A DNA stretch of 48,396 nt from Deltaproteobacteria bacterium (lineage in GTDB: Bacteria > JAMCPX01): positions 1-48,396 of the forward strand of contig JAMCVD010000024.1 of assembly GCA_023381995.1 (NCBI GenBank). Reading direction: 5' to 3'. A model generated the notes under the pieces. The model was not told the origin of the DNA. It was given only the letters and a program-made list of their open reading frames with translations, and did not search any database. The translations under genes were made by a program, and so were the position numbers. Positions 1-8,105 of this stretch are shown here, in pieces (position 1 is the first letter of the stretch; each line of letters begins with the position of its first letter).

Positions 1-2
1 AC

Positions 3-31
3 TATAATATATAGTTATTCTATATATTATA
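3..31. repeat. AT-rich perfect inverted repeat, 12-bp arms with 5-nt spacer
   Basis: TATAATATATAG-TTATT-CTATATATTATA read directly. Confidence 0.6.
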
Positions 32-254
32 ATATGGTAATACGATAATATTAATAATTCTTGGCATTTATAATTTTGTTGATTATCCTTCTATTATGAA
101 GGCGCTGGATAACATTTAATAAGGAGGGGAGGTCTTTTTTATGCAGATTTTAGACTTAGAAACAGTAGAAAGTCAGGTTCTTCTCCGAAGAGTGATCAGA
201 GCATTCCGCGGATAAAAATAGAAGCATCGGTAACTGTGATAAAACTCCTTTTCT

Positions 255-377
255 GGTTCCTCTCCCATTTGTGATCATGAAGAAAGAGTTTTCTCCTCTG
301 CTCGGTTTCCCTTCGCAGTGTCGAACACTCTTTCTTTTTGTTCTATCAGTCCCATGATCACTTTTGGGATAAGAGCC
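255..377. mobile_element. MITE-like element, short copy (internally deleted relative to 27002-27241)
   Basis: Near-identical to both ends of the second copy; lacks the internal 117 bp; imperfect TIRs GGTTCCTCTCCC..GTGATCATG / GGCTCTTATCCC..GTGATCATG. Confidence 0.75.
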
Positions 378-525
378 CCTTTTATTATCACCAATAAAGA
401 GAAGAGGTCTCAGACCGATGCATATGGATTGCATTCCCGGTTCTTCGATTCTGCCGTCGATACCTCCTCTATGCCGCTCGTTTCTCCTTCGTAAGTCCTA
501 ACTTGAATGGGAAGATAGAGGTATA

Positions 526-547
526 ATTTATTTGTTGACAAATAAAT
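526..547. promoter_or_regulatory. Candidate TetR-family operator (perfect palindrome)
   Basis: ATTTATTTGT-TG-ACAAATAAAT immediately upstream of the TetR gene at 573. Confidence 0.55.
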
Positions 548-572
548 CAAAATACCCTACTAAGACTCCATT

Positions 573-1199
573 ATGGGCAGAAATTATCGAAAGAAAGAGA
601 AAGTAGATAAGATGAAGGAATTGATCATCAAGGCCGCGATAAAGGTGTATGCGGCAAAGGGCATGCAGGGCATACGCATAGCGGACATCGCAAAGGAGGC
701 GAAGGTCTCCTACGGGCTCGTGTATCATTACTTCAAGAACAAAGAGGACGTCCTCAATGCGATATTCTCCAAGAGCATAAATATCTTCCTGAAGGCGATA
801 GAGAATACGTCCGTCCAGGAGAAGAGCCTGAAAGAGAAGCTTGTTTCCATAACGACGTTCTTGTTCAATGCGTGCCGGGAGCTGCCCGAGTTCATGTATG
901 TTATAATGTTCGAGGTCATCTGGACGCCCAAGTTCCTCGAGACGAGGAACTTTATTACCTTTACCAAGGCGTTCGCCACGTTCGAGAAGATACTGATCGA
1001 GTACAAGCAAAAGGGCGAGCTCAGAAGCGACGTGAATACGACCATAAGCACGTATATGTTCTTCGGGGGGCTCGAAATGATCCTTACCGGCATCGTTCTC
1101 AAGGCGATACCCGTGGAAAAGGAGGACGTGTTCCAGAGGCTCTCGAATACTTTTATAAGTCAATACGTATACGGACTGACTGCAATTCAGAAGGCATAA
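573..1199 (+). CDS. TetR/AcrR family transcriptional regulator
   Basis: N-terminal HTH: IKAAIKVYAAKGMQGIRIADIAKEAKVSYGLVYHYFKNKEDVLNAI; next to fatty-acid oxidation genes. Confidence 0.9.
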   Translation: MGRNYRKKEKVDKMKELIIKAAIKVYAAKGMQGIRIADIAKEAKVSYGLVYHYFKNKEDVLNAIFSKSINIFLKAIENTSVQEKSLKEKLVSITTFLFNACRELPEFMYVIMFEVIWTPKFLETRNFITFTKAFATFEKILIEYKQKGELRSDVNTTISTYMFFGGLEMILTGIVLKAIPVEKEDVFQRLSNTFISQYVYGLTAIQKA

Positions 1200-1221
1200 A
1201 AATTGTATAGGGAGGTATGCA

Positions 1222-2379
1222 ATGGAATTTAGTATTCCCAAAGAGAGTCTGGATTTCAAAGAGAGCGTCTACAGGTTCGGCGTGCGGGATCTTGCGCCAG
1301 TGTCCCAGCAGCCGGAGTATGACGAGAGAGAAGAGTTCATTGTCGAGAACTGGAAGAAGATGGCGGACTTCGGGCTGCTCGGGCTCCCGTATCCCGAAGA
1401 GTACGGAGGGTCTGGGGCGAGCGTCCTGACGACAACGCTTGCGGGCGAGGCGCTCGGGTATGCGGGCATCGATGCCGGTATCATGCTTTCATGGGGTGCG
1501 CACATGATACTGTGCGGAGTACCGATCTGGCAGATGGGCACGGAGGCACAGAAGAAGAAGTACCTCCCCAAGCTTGCGGCGGGAGAGTGGATAGGCGGGC
1601 TCGGACTCACGGAGCCGAACGCGGGCTCGGACGCCGCGGGTATACAGACGACGGCGGTAAAGAAGGGCGATAGGTATATCCTGAACGGCGCCAAGATGTT
1701 CATAACCAATGGGCCGACCGGCAAGGTGTTCGTCGTCGCCGCCGTTACCGACAAATCGAAGAAGGCATTCGGGATAAGCGCATTCATAGTCGAGAAGGGG
1801 ATGAAGGGATTTTCCGTGGGGAAGAAGCTCTCGAAGCTCGGTGTCAGGACGTCGCCGACGTCTGAGCTCATATTCGAGGACTGCGAGGTGCCGGAGGAGA
1901 ACATGCTCGGCGAGCCGGACCTCGGCTTTGTCAATGTCATCAAGCTTACCCTGGAATGGGAGAGGAGCTGCCTTGTCGCTCCTGCAATAGGCGGCCTCGA
2001 ACTGGGATTGAAAGGGGCCATCGAGTACGCGAAGCAGAGGAAGCAGTTCGGGCGGCCCATAATAAAGTTCCAGGCTATCAGGCATAAGATCGCGGACCTG
2101 AAGATGAACCTCGAGGCGGTAAGGCAGATCGTTTATAAGGTCGCGTGGCTGAAGGACAGGGACATACCCGCCATGATGGAGGCATCTGCGGCAAAATTGT
2201 TTGTTTCAGAGATTATGGAAAAGATGTCGTCCGAAGTGCTGCAGATATTCGGTGGGTACGGGTTTATAAAAGAGTATCTCGTGGAAAGAGGGTACAGAGA
2301 CTCGCGGCTTGCCTCGATAGGGGGCGGGACATCCGAGATACAGCGCGGTATCATCGCACGCTCTATCATAAACTTTTAG
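1222..2379 (+). CDS. Acyl-CoA dehydrogenase (IVD/LCAD-type catalytic position)
   Basis: GLTEPNAGSDAAG, YAKQRKQFG, IFGGYGFIKEYLVERGYRDSR, GGGTSEIQR. Confidence 0.93.
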   Translation: MEFSIPKESLDFKESVYRFGVRDLAPVSQQPEYDEREEFIVENWKKMADFGLLGLPYPEEYGGSGASVLTTTLAGEALGYAGIDAGIMLSWGAHMILCGVPIWQMGTEAQKKKYLPKLAAGEWIGGLGLTEPNAGSDAAGIQTTAVKKGDRYILNGAKMFITNGPTGKVFVVAAVTDKSKKAFGISAFIVEKGMKGFSVGKKLSKLGVRTSPTSELIFEDCEVPEENMLGEPDLGFVNVIKLTLEWERSCLVAPAIGGLELGLKGAIEYAKQRKQFGRPIIKFQAIRHKIADLKMNLEAVRQIVYKVAWLKDRDIPAMMEASAAKLFVSEIMEKMSSEVLQIFGGYGFIKEYLVERGYRDSRLASIGGGTSEIQRGIIARSIINF

Positions 2380-2389
2380 GAGGGTAGCT

Positions 2390-3538
2390 ATGGATTTTGA
2401 ACTCACGGAAGATCAAAAGAAGCAGAAGGAATCGTTCGCGGGGCTTTGTGCCAAGGAGATTGCGCCCAGGGCGGAGTTTACCGATAAGGAGGCCGTGTTC
2501 CCTGAAGAGAACATCCGGCTCCTTGGGAAGGTTGGGTTCCTCGGGATGGGGTTCCCGGAAGAGTACGGGGGGTCGAAAGGGGACCCGGTCATCAGGGCGG
2601 TGCTCGGCGAAGAGCTCGCAAAGGCGTGCGCGTCGACCTATTTGTCGGCAGGTGCGTCCTCAGGTCTGTTCGGTATACCCGTACTGAAGTTCGGCACGCA
2701 GACCCAGAAAAAGAAATACCTGCCGGGCGTCCTGTCCGGAGAAAAGATGGGGGCACTCGCCATAACGGAGCCGCAGGCCGGCTCGGACATGCTCGGCATG
2801 AAGACGGGTGCACAGAAGAGCGGCAATGGATGGCTCATAAACGGCTCAAAGACGCTTATAACCAATGGTCCTGTGGCCGATTATTACGTTGTTGCCGCTT
2901 ATACGGACAAGGAAAAGAAGAGGGACGGCATAAGCCTGTTTATAGTCGAAAAGGGCACGAAGGGGTTCTCTTCGGGGAAGCCCTTCGATAAGCTTGGAGT
3001 AAGGGGCTCGCCCACCTCCGATTTGTTCTTCGACGGCTGCGAGGTCCCGGGGGAGAATCTGCTTGGGGAGGTAAACAAGGGGTTCCTTCAGCTTGCCCGG
3101 ACGCTCTCGCACGGCAGGATAGGCATGGCGGTCTACAGCCTCGGTATTGCACAGGCATGCCTTGAGGAGTCCATAAGCTATGCACAGGAAAGGACCGCAT
3201 TCGGGAAGAAGCTCGCCCATTTCCAGGACGTGCACTTCAAGATTGCAGACATGAAAATGTACATAGATGTCGGCAGAGAGCTCATATACAAGGCAGCATG
3301 GATGCTCGATCAGGACGACTCTCAGTCCGTACTGTTTGCGTCCATTGCCAAGCTGTTCATGTCGGAGCATACGACGAAGATCGCGAGCGATGCCGTCCAG
3401 ATATTCGGCGGATACGGGTTTATCAAGGGCTACAAGGTCGAGAGACTCTACAGGGACTCCAAGCTCGGAGAGATAGGGGAGGGCACCTCGGAGATTCAGA
3501 GGACGATAATAACGAAGCTCGTGGAAGACCAGTATTGA
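2390..3538 (+). CDS. Acyl-CoA dehydrogenase (canonical catalytic position)
   Basis: AITEPQAGSDMLG, YAQERTAFG, IFGGYGFIKGYKVERLYRDSK, GEGTSEIQR. Confidence 0.93.
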   Translation: MDFELTEDQKKQKESFAGLCAKEIAPRAEFTDKEAVFPEENIRLLGKVGFLGMGFPEEYGGSKGDPVIRAVLGEELAKACASTYLSAGASSGLFGIPVLKFGTQTQKKKYLPGVLSGEKMGALAITEPQAGSDMLGMKTGAQKSGNGWLINGSKTLITNGPVADYYVVAAYTDKEKKRDGISLFIVEKGTKGFSSGKPFDKLGVRGSPTSDLFFDGCEVPGENLLGEVNKGFLQLARTLSHGRIGMAVYSLGIAQACLEESISYAQERTAFGKKLAHFQDVHFKIADMKMYIDVGRELIYKAAWMLDQDDSQSVLFASIAKLFMSEHTTKIASDAVQIFGGYGFIKGYKVERLYRDSKLGEIGEGTSEIQRTIITKLVEDQY

Positions 3539-3614
3539 GACTGCGATACAAACAGCACGACACTACGCGCGCGTCATCTTGCACTGACGATGCAACGGGA
3601 TGTGTCGCAGGATA

Positions 3615-4499
3615 TCATACCGTGAATACCAGGGCGGGCTGTAGTGCCTGTTGGTGTGAGAGGGCCTTTTTCTCCATCAAGGCGGCGATTTTGTTTACAA
3701 ATATGTGATTGAGGGCATGGCCGCTCTTGTAGCTTGTTATATGGCCTTTTAAGGGGGAGCCGAGCGTGTAGAGGTCCCCGAGCATATCGAGGACCTTGTG
3801 CCGTACGAACTCGTCCTGAAATCTCAGGCCGTCTGCATTCATAACTTCTTTTTCGTCGAGCACGACGGTATTTTCCATGGATGAACCTTTTGCGAGCCCG
3901 AGAGACTGCATGGTGGCATAATCTTTCAAAAATCCGAATGTCCTTGCCTTTGCAAGCTCGGAATAAAAATGTTCCGGAGAGTTATGATAGGTATAGTGCT
4001 GTCTGAGTATCCTTGGATGATTGAAATCTATGACGCCATCTATAACGAGTGTGCTGGCCGGAGAGTACTCTATATACCCTGTATTGTGCTCGACTTTTAG
4101 CGGGGTCTCTATCAGGATGTTTTCTTTTTTTGCTGTGAGTGTGAATATGCCCGCGTCGAGTATGGCGTCCGCAAACAGGGACGCACTGCCGTCCCCTCCG
4201 GGGACCTCGTCGCCTTCGACCTCGATTATCGCACTGTCCACCCCAAAGCCGTGCAAGGCGCTCAACAGGTGTTCCACCGTCAAGACCGTAAAGTCGTCGT
4301 TCCCTATCGTTGTCGCGAACATCGTGCTTTTGACCCTGCTGGAGCGGAGCGGGAGATATCTCAATACGTTTCCAACCTTCTTTACGAATAGTATACTGTC
4401 CCTTTCTGAGCCGGGATGTATTACTATCCTCGAAAACTCGCCTGTGTGTAGACCATAGCCTGCACAGACAGTTTTTCTTTTTAAAGTCCTCTTAAACAT
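3615..4499 (-). CDS. lpxC: UDP-3-O-acyl-N-acetylglucosamine deacetylase
   Basis: TVEHLLSALHGFGVDSAIIEVEGDEVPGGDGSA and KVLDMLGDLYTLGSPLKGHITSYKSGHALNH; start refined to MFKRTLKRKT. Confidence 0.95.
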   Translation of the reverse strand: MFKRTLKRKTVCAGYGLHTGEFSRIVIHPGSERDSILFVKKVGNVLRYLPLRSSRVKSTMFATTIGNDDFTVLTVEHLLSALHGFGVDSAIIEVEGDEVPGGDGSASLFADAILDAGIFTLTAKKENILIETPLKVEHNTGYIEYSPASTLVIDGVIDFNHPRILRQHYTYHNSPEHFYSELAKARTFGFLKDYATMQSLGLAKGSSMENTVVLDEKEVMNADGLRFQDEFVRHKVLDMLGDLYTLGSPLKGHITSYKSGHALNHIFVNKIAALMEKKALSHQQALQPALVFTV

Positions 4500-4624
4500 T
4501 AGAAGACAAGGGAAAGCAATCATCGTGCCAGTTAAAATGTCCTTATATCTTAGTCGGTTAAACCTATAAGGTTAAAGCGGATGTGATGCTAAAATCACAC
4601 CTTCGTATGCTATGATTATGGCGG

Positions 4625-4969
4625 TTACGCCACGTGTATGTGCAGGGGTGCACCGCCCACGACATGCAGATGGATATGGTATATACTCTGTCCTCCCCAT
4701 TGCTTTACATTGAATACCGCCTTGAAGCCTTTCTCCGATATGCCCGTTTTGTCTGCCATTGCTTTCGCTACCAGCATTATTTTCCCCAGCAGCACCTGGT
4801 CCTCCGGTGTTACATCCGTGAGTGTGGGGATATGTTTCCTTGGTATTATCAAGAGATGTACAGGAGCGACCGGGTGCAGGTCCTCTATCACGATGACATC
4901 GCTGTCCTCGTACACCTTTCTGGAGGGAATTCTCCCTTCGATGACCTGGCAGAATATGCAGTTTTCCAT
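4625..4969 (-). CDS. HIT (histidine triad) family protein
   Basis: CIFCQVIEGRIPSRKVYEDSDVIVIEDLHPVAPVHLLIIPRKHI ... HIHLHVVGG. Confidence 0.93.
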   Translation of the reverse strand: MENCIFCQVIEGRIPSRKVYEDSDVIVIEDLHPVAPVHLLIIPRKHIPTLTDVTPEDQVLLGKIMLVAKAMADKTGISEKGFKAVFNVKQWGGQSIYHIHLHVVGGAPLHIHVA

Positions 4970-5036
4970 CATTGTTCTCCTCACAAGGACTTGGTATCAG
5001 AACATGGGCATAGAAACAAGGAATTTTTGCCGAGTA

Positions 5037-5699
5037 TTACATGGATTGGAATGGAAAGGCCCTTATGTCCTTCTTTGCCGCAACGCCCATGGTAAGGATC
5101 AGCTTGAACGCCTCCTCTATGGATATGTTGAGCTCGAACAGGCTTTGTCTTTGAACAAACAGAAAGAAGCCCGATGTCGGGTTCGGGACCGTTGGGACAA
5201 AGACGGTCATACTCTCCCACTCAGCGGCCTGGCCCTTGATCTCTGCCTTCCCCACGACGAACCCTATCGCATAGCTGCCTGCTCTCGGGAATTCCACAAG
5301 CACCACGTGATTGAACTGCTTCCTGTTCTCCGTGAAGGCGTCGGTGATCTGCTTTGCTCCATGGTAGATGCCCTTGATGAACGGAATGTTCGAGAATACG
5401 TCCCCCATCATGCTCAGCAGTTTCTGGCCTATGTAATTATAGGTCATAAGCCCCATGATGAAGATCAGTACGATCGCAATGATAATGCTTATACCCTTTA
5501 CCGGTATGTATGTCTGGGGATTGATGACGCTCGGAAGGATGTTCAGCAGGCTGTCGGACCACGATACTATGATCTTGAGTATGAATATCGTTACGATGAT
5601 AGGTATGTAGACGGCTATGCCCGCTATAAAGATGTTGCGTATCCTTACACTGAGCTTCTTTTTAATCTGGTTTATCTGCGGGATTGAACTATTCAGCAA
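5037..5699 (-). CDS. DUF502 family membrane protein
   Basis: Two N-terminal TM segments, IPFIKGIYHGAKQITDAF, VVLVEFPRAGSYAIGFV, FVPTVPNPTSGFFLFV. Confidence 0.85.
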   Translation of the reverse strand: MLNSSIPQINQIKKKLSVRIRNIFIAGIAVYIPIIVTIFILKIIVSWSDSLLNILPSVINPQTYIPVKGISIIIAIVLIFIMGLMTYNYIGQKLLSMMGDVFSNIPFIKGIYHGAKQITDAFTENRKQFNHVVLVEFPRAGSYAIGFVVGKAEIKGQAAEWESMTVFVPTVPNPTSGFFLFVQRQSLFELNISIEEAFKLILTMGVAAKKDIRAFPFQSM

Positions 5700-6087
5700 A
5701 GATGTCCTCTTCTATGGAGCCTTTCTCGTTTTCTATATACGATACCAGATAATTTCTGCTCTGCTCATCGAGCTCCAGGAACTTTATACCCATGCCCGGG
5801 AGGGCGTTTCTGGTCGGCTCGGTGCCCGGTACATATTTGTGCGACCATATGACTTCGCCCTTTGCCTCGATGAGTTTTATCGCACCCGGCAGCCTGAACC
5901 GTATGTCGAGTATGAGTCCCTTTTCGAGGGGCGATTCCGTCTGGACAAGAAATCCCCCCAGACTCATGTCCGTTGTATAGTCTATCTTAAAATTATTGCT
6001 CCCCTCTATCGATAGGAGTACAGGTATGCATATCAATTTTCTCTGTCGCTTCCTCGCCCGATGTAACAGGTTCAGTTCATCGTTCAT
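5689..6087 (-). CDS. PilZ domain protein
   Basis: RKRQRKLICIPV...TTDMSLGGFLVQTESPLEKGLILDIRFRLPG...VIWSHK...GMGIKFLEL. Confidence 0.85.
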   Translation of the reverse strand: MNDELNLLHRARKRQRKLICIPVLLSIEGSNNFKIDYTTDMSLGGFLVQTESPLEKGLILDIRFRLPGAIKLIEAKGEVIWSHKYVPGTEPTRNALPGMGIKFLELDEQSRNYLVSYIENEKGSIEEDIFAE

Positions 6088-6478
6088 ACGGTGTAACTTC
6101 TAAGAGCAGGCTCCTCGTTCTTGGTCCGTCGAATTCGCAGAAGAAGACGGATTGCCATGTGCCGAGTACAAGCCTGCTGTTTTCGACAAACAGCGACAGT
6201 GTCACGCCGATCATACTCGATTTTATATGGGCGTCCGCATTGCCTTCTTTATGGTTGTAGTCTCTGTTGGCCGGCGCTATCCTTTCGAGCGTTTCCAGTA
6301 TGTCCTGCTTTACGGCGGGGTCCGCGTTCTCGTTTATCGTGAGGCCGCTGGTAGTGTGCGGTACAAAGAGATAGCATATACCTCTCACGATACCCAGCTT
6401 CCTGAGCATGCCGTTTATCTCCGAGGTAACATCGATTATCTCTATCCTTTTTTTTGTAGCGACAGGTATATGCTTCAT
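6077..6478 (-). CDS. YjbQ/UPF0047 family protein
   Basis: FVPHTTSGLTINENADPAVKQDILETL...NADAHIKSSMIG...LGTWQSVFFCEFDGPRTR; start refined to MKHIPVATKK with AGAGGA SD. Confidence 0.9.
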   Translation of the reverse strand: MKHIPVATKKRIEIIDVTSEINGMLRKLGIVRGICYLFVPHTTSGLTINENADPAVKQDILETLERIAPANRDYNHKEGNADAHIKSSMIGVTLSLFVENSRLVLGTWQSVFFCEFDGPRTRSLLLEVTPYER

Positions 6479-6493
6479 GGGTAAAATCCTCTT

Positions 6494-6524
6494 AAAAAAC
6501 AAGCCCCTGTATGGCAGGGGCTTG
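6494..6524 (-). terminator. Intrinsic terminator of the 6570-7526 gene
   Basis: Perfect 10-bp stem CAAGCCCCTG/CAGGGGCTTG followed by a T run on the minus strand. Confidence 0.8.
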
Positions 6525-6569
6525 CCAAAGAAGACATGCGCATGGGATTGGACTCTTTCATCGGAGGTA

Positions 6570-7526
6570 TCATGGGGCCGATGGCGGCTGAATATTCGAT
6601 ATGCTTACAGAGTTCTTGATTGATTCCGCATAGCTCTGTCCGAGCACGGTCGTGGTAGTATCGCTTGCGGACAGCACGCCTGTCGCAACCACGTAATAGT
6701 CTCCCGGCGGGGTGTTTAAAGAAACGAATATTCCGTCGCTCGATGTCATCGTAAGCGTGGGATCCGGGATGTCTCCCAGACCTGCCGCGGTCTTGAAGTA
6801 GATCATATTGGTGGCAACAGGTTTGCCCGTATTTACATCGACCACCGAGACGATGGCGTTCTCTATCGGGTCGCCGTTGCAGTCCCACACGGTCCCCGCT
6901 ATGGCGCCGTTCGACCAGTCCTGTGTTGCATGCGCCAGCGCGCTGACGAGGCTTACGGTGCCGGACGAGATGATCAGGACCTGAAAGAGCGTATCCGCTT
7001 GATTTGCGGAAAGGATGTCGCCAAACTGGTAGGTGTCCTGATAGGACGACATGGACGCCTTTGCCACAAACGGGGTACCCGTCGGAAGCGTCACGGTGAC
7101 TGTGCCGTCGGCCCCGGTCGTGGCTGTGAAGTCCGGGGCAGCATTGCCGATCGTGTTCGATGTGCTTGTAAAGAACGCTACCGTCGCACCCGCTACCGCA
7201 CCTTTGGTCTGGAAGTCTGTCGCGGTTATGTTTACGCTGATCGGGCCCGTATTGGCGATCGTGGAGCATGAGGCGTACGTACCGCCGTTCGCTATTATGA
7301 TCGGAGGAGGCAGATTGACCGTGGGCGTTGTCGGCTGCTGGGCAGCCTGTGTTGGGCAGCCGAGCAGTTTCTTCATATCGGAGGAGAGATTTTGTGAGCA
7401 CGTACTGTTGTTAACGCCCGGGGGTACATAGCCGGGTCCTCCACTGCAACCGCTGAAGAGCATTATCGAGTATATGAGCGTTGATAGTGCAAATAGCTTC
7501 GTTCTCTGTCTGGTTACAAGCCTCAT
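6570..7526 (-). CDS. Lipoprotein with Ig-like/carboxypeptidase-regulatory-like domains
   Basis: Lipobox MLFSGC; repeated GADGTVTVTLPTGTPFVA / SSDGIFVSLNTPPGDYYVVA motifs. Confidence 0.7.
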   Translation of the reverse strand: MRLVTRQRTKLFALSTLIYSIMLFSGCSGGPGYVPPGVNNSTCSQNLSSDMKKLLGCPTQAAQQPTTPTVNLPPPIIIANGGTYASCSTIANTGPISVNITATDFQTKGAVAGATVAFFTSTSNTIGNAAPDFTATTGADGTVTVTLPTGTPFVAKASMSSYQDTYQFGDILSANQADTLFQVLIISSGTVSLVSALAHATQDWSNGAIAGTVWDCNGDPIENAIVSVVDVNTGKPVATNMIYFKTAAGLGDIPDPTLTMTSSDGIFVSLNTPPGDYYVVATGVLSASDTTTTVLGQSYAESIKNSVSISNIQPPSAP

Positions 7527-7611
7527 AGAGAAAGCCTCCTTTTATTTTTTTTCAATATACAGAACCATTTATGTCGTGTCAAGGACATGCAAAGATTTAC
7601 CAGATTGGTGG

Positions 7612-7887
7612 CTACTCTTTTATTACCTCGAGCAATATTTTCGATGCGACCCCTTTCCCTATCGCGGCCTTTGTTCCTTCTGCGGCGATGATTATAGGGC
7701 CCGCCGATGTGTTCAAGACCTTGACGGTGCTCCCCGTGCGTATGCCTATGTTTATGAGTTTCTTGAGAAAACCCATGCCGCCCGAGATCTGTCTGACAAT
7801 GCCTTTTTCTCCCGCTTTAAGAGTGGAGAGCGGCTGCAGAGCGTTGGGCCGTGCCTTATTGTCCTGTAGTGTATTTGTCGTTTCCAT
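7612..7887 (-). CDS. feoA: FeoA family ferrous iron transport protein
   Basis: LSTLKAGEKGIVRQISGGMGFLKKLINIGIRTGSTVKVLN...IAAEGTKAAIGKGVASKILLEV. Confidence 0.8.
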   Translation of the reverse strand: METTNTLQDNKARPNALQPLSTLKAGEKGIVRQISGGMGFLKKLINIGIRTGSTVKVLNTSAGPIIIAAEGTKAAIGKGVASKILLEVIKE

Positions 7888-7896
7888 TTTTATTAT

Positions 7897-7911
7897 CGAT
7901 AATGATTTTCA
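7897..7911. promoter_or_regulatory. Candidate Fur box upstream of feoA
   Basis: CGATAATGATTTTCA matches the 7-1-7 Fur consensus TGATAATNATTATCA at 13 of 15 positions (N counted). Confidence 0.55.
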
Positions 7912-8105
7912 ACAGTAATGTCAATAGTTGTTTTAGGGCCCGATATGATGGTATGGAACAAAGGTGGAGATACATCGTTAATGAGAGGGGGGGACGTGTA
8001 CTTTGTTGTGGAGGGTGGAGGGCTGTAGGACCGCTCTATAACGGAAGGAAGCGGCCCCGCCTTAAAACTTGACTTTGCGATGACTGGATATTAGGTATCG
8101 GTGAT

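Noticed and set aside
440-470. GGTTCTTCGATTC as a possible tRNA T-arm
   Set aside because: Does not fit the GTTCRANNC loop with flanking stem, and no acceptor or anticodon stems are present.
6475-7401. 308-aa minus-strand ORF overlapping the lipoprotein gene
   Set aside because: Wrong frame of the signal-peptide-bearing lipoprotein, and it runs through the intrinsic terminator.
7960-8105. Purine-rich leader before the GT2 gene as a possible c-di-GMP riboswitch
   Set aside because: I could not identify the conserved GEMM core or a consistent pairing scheme by eye.
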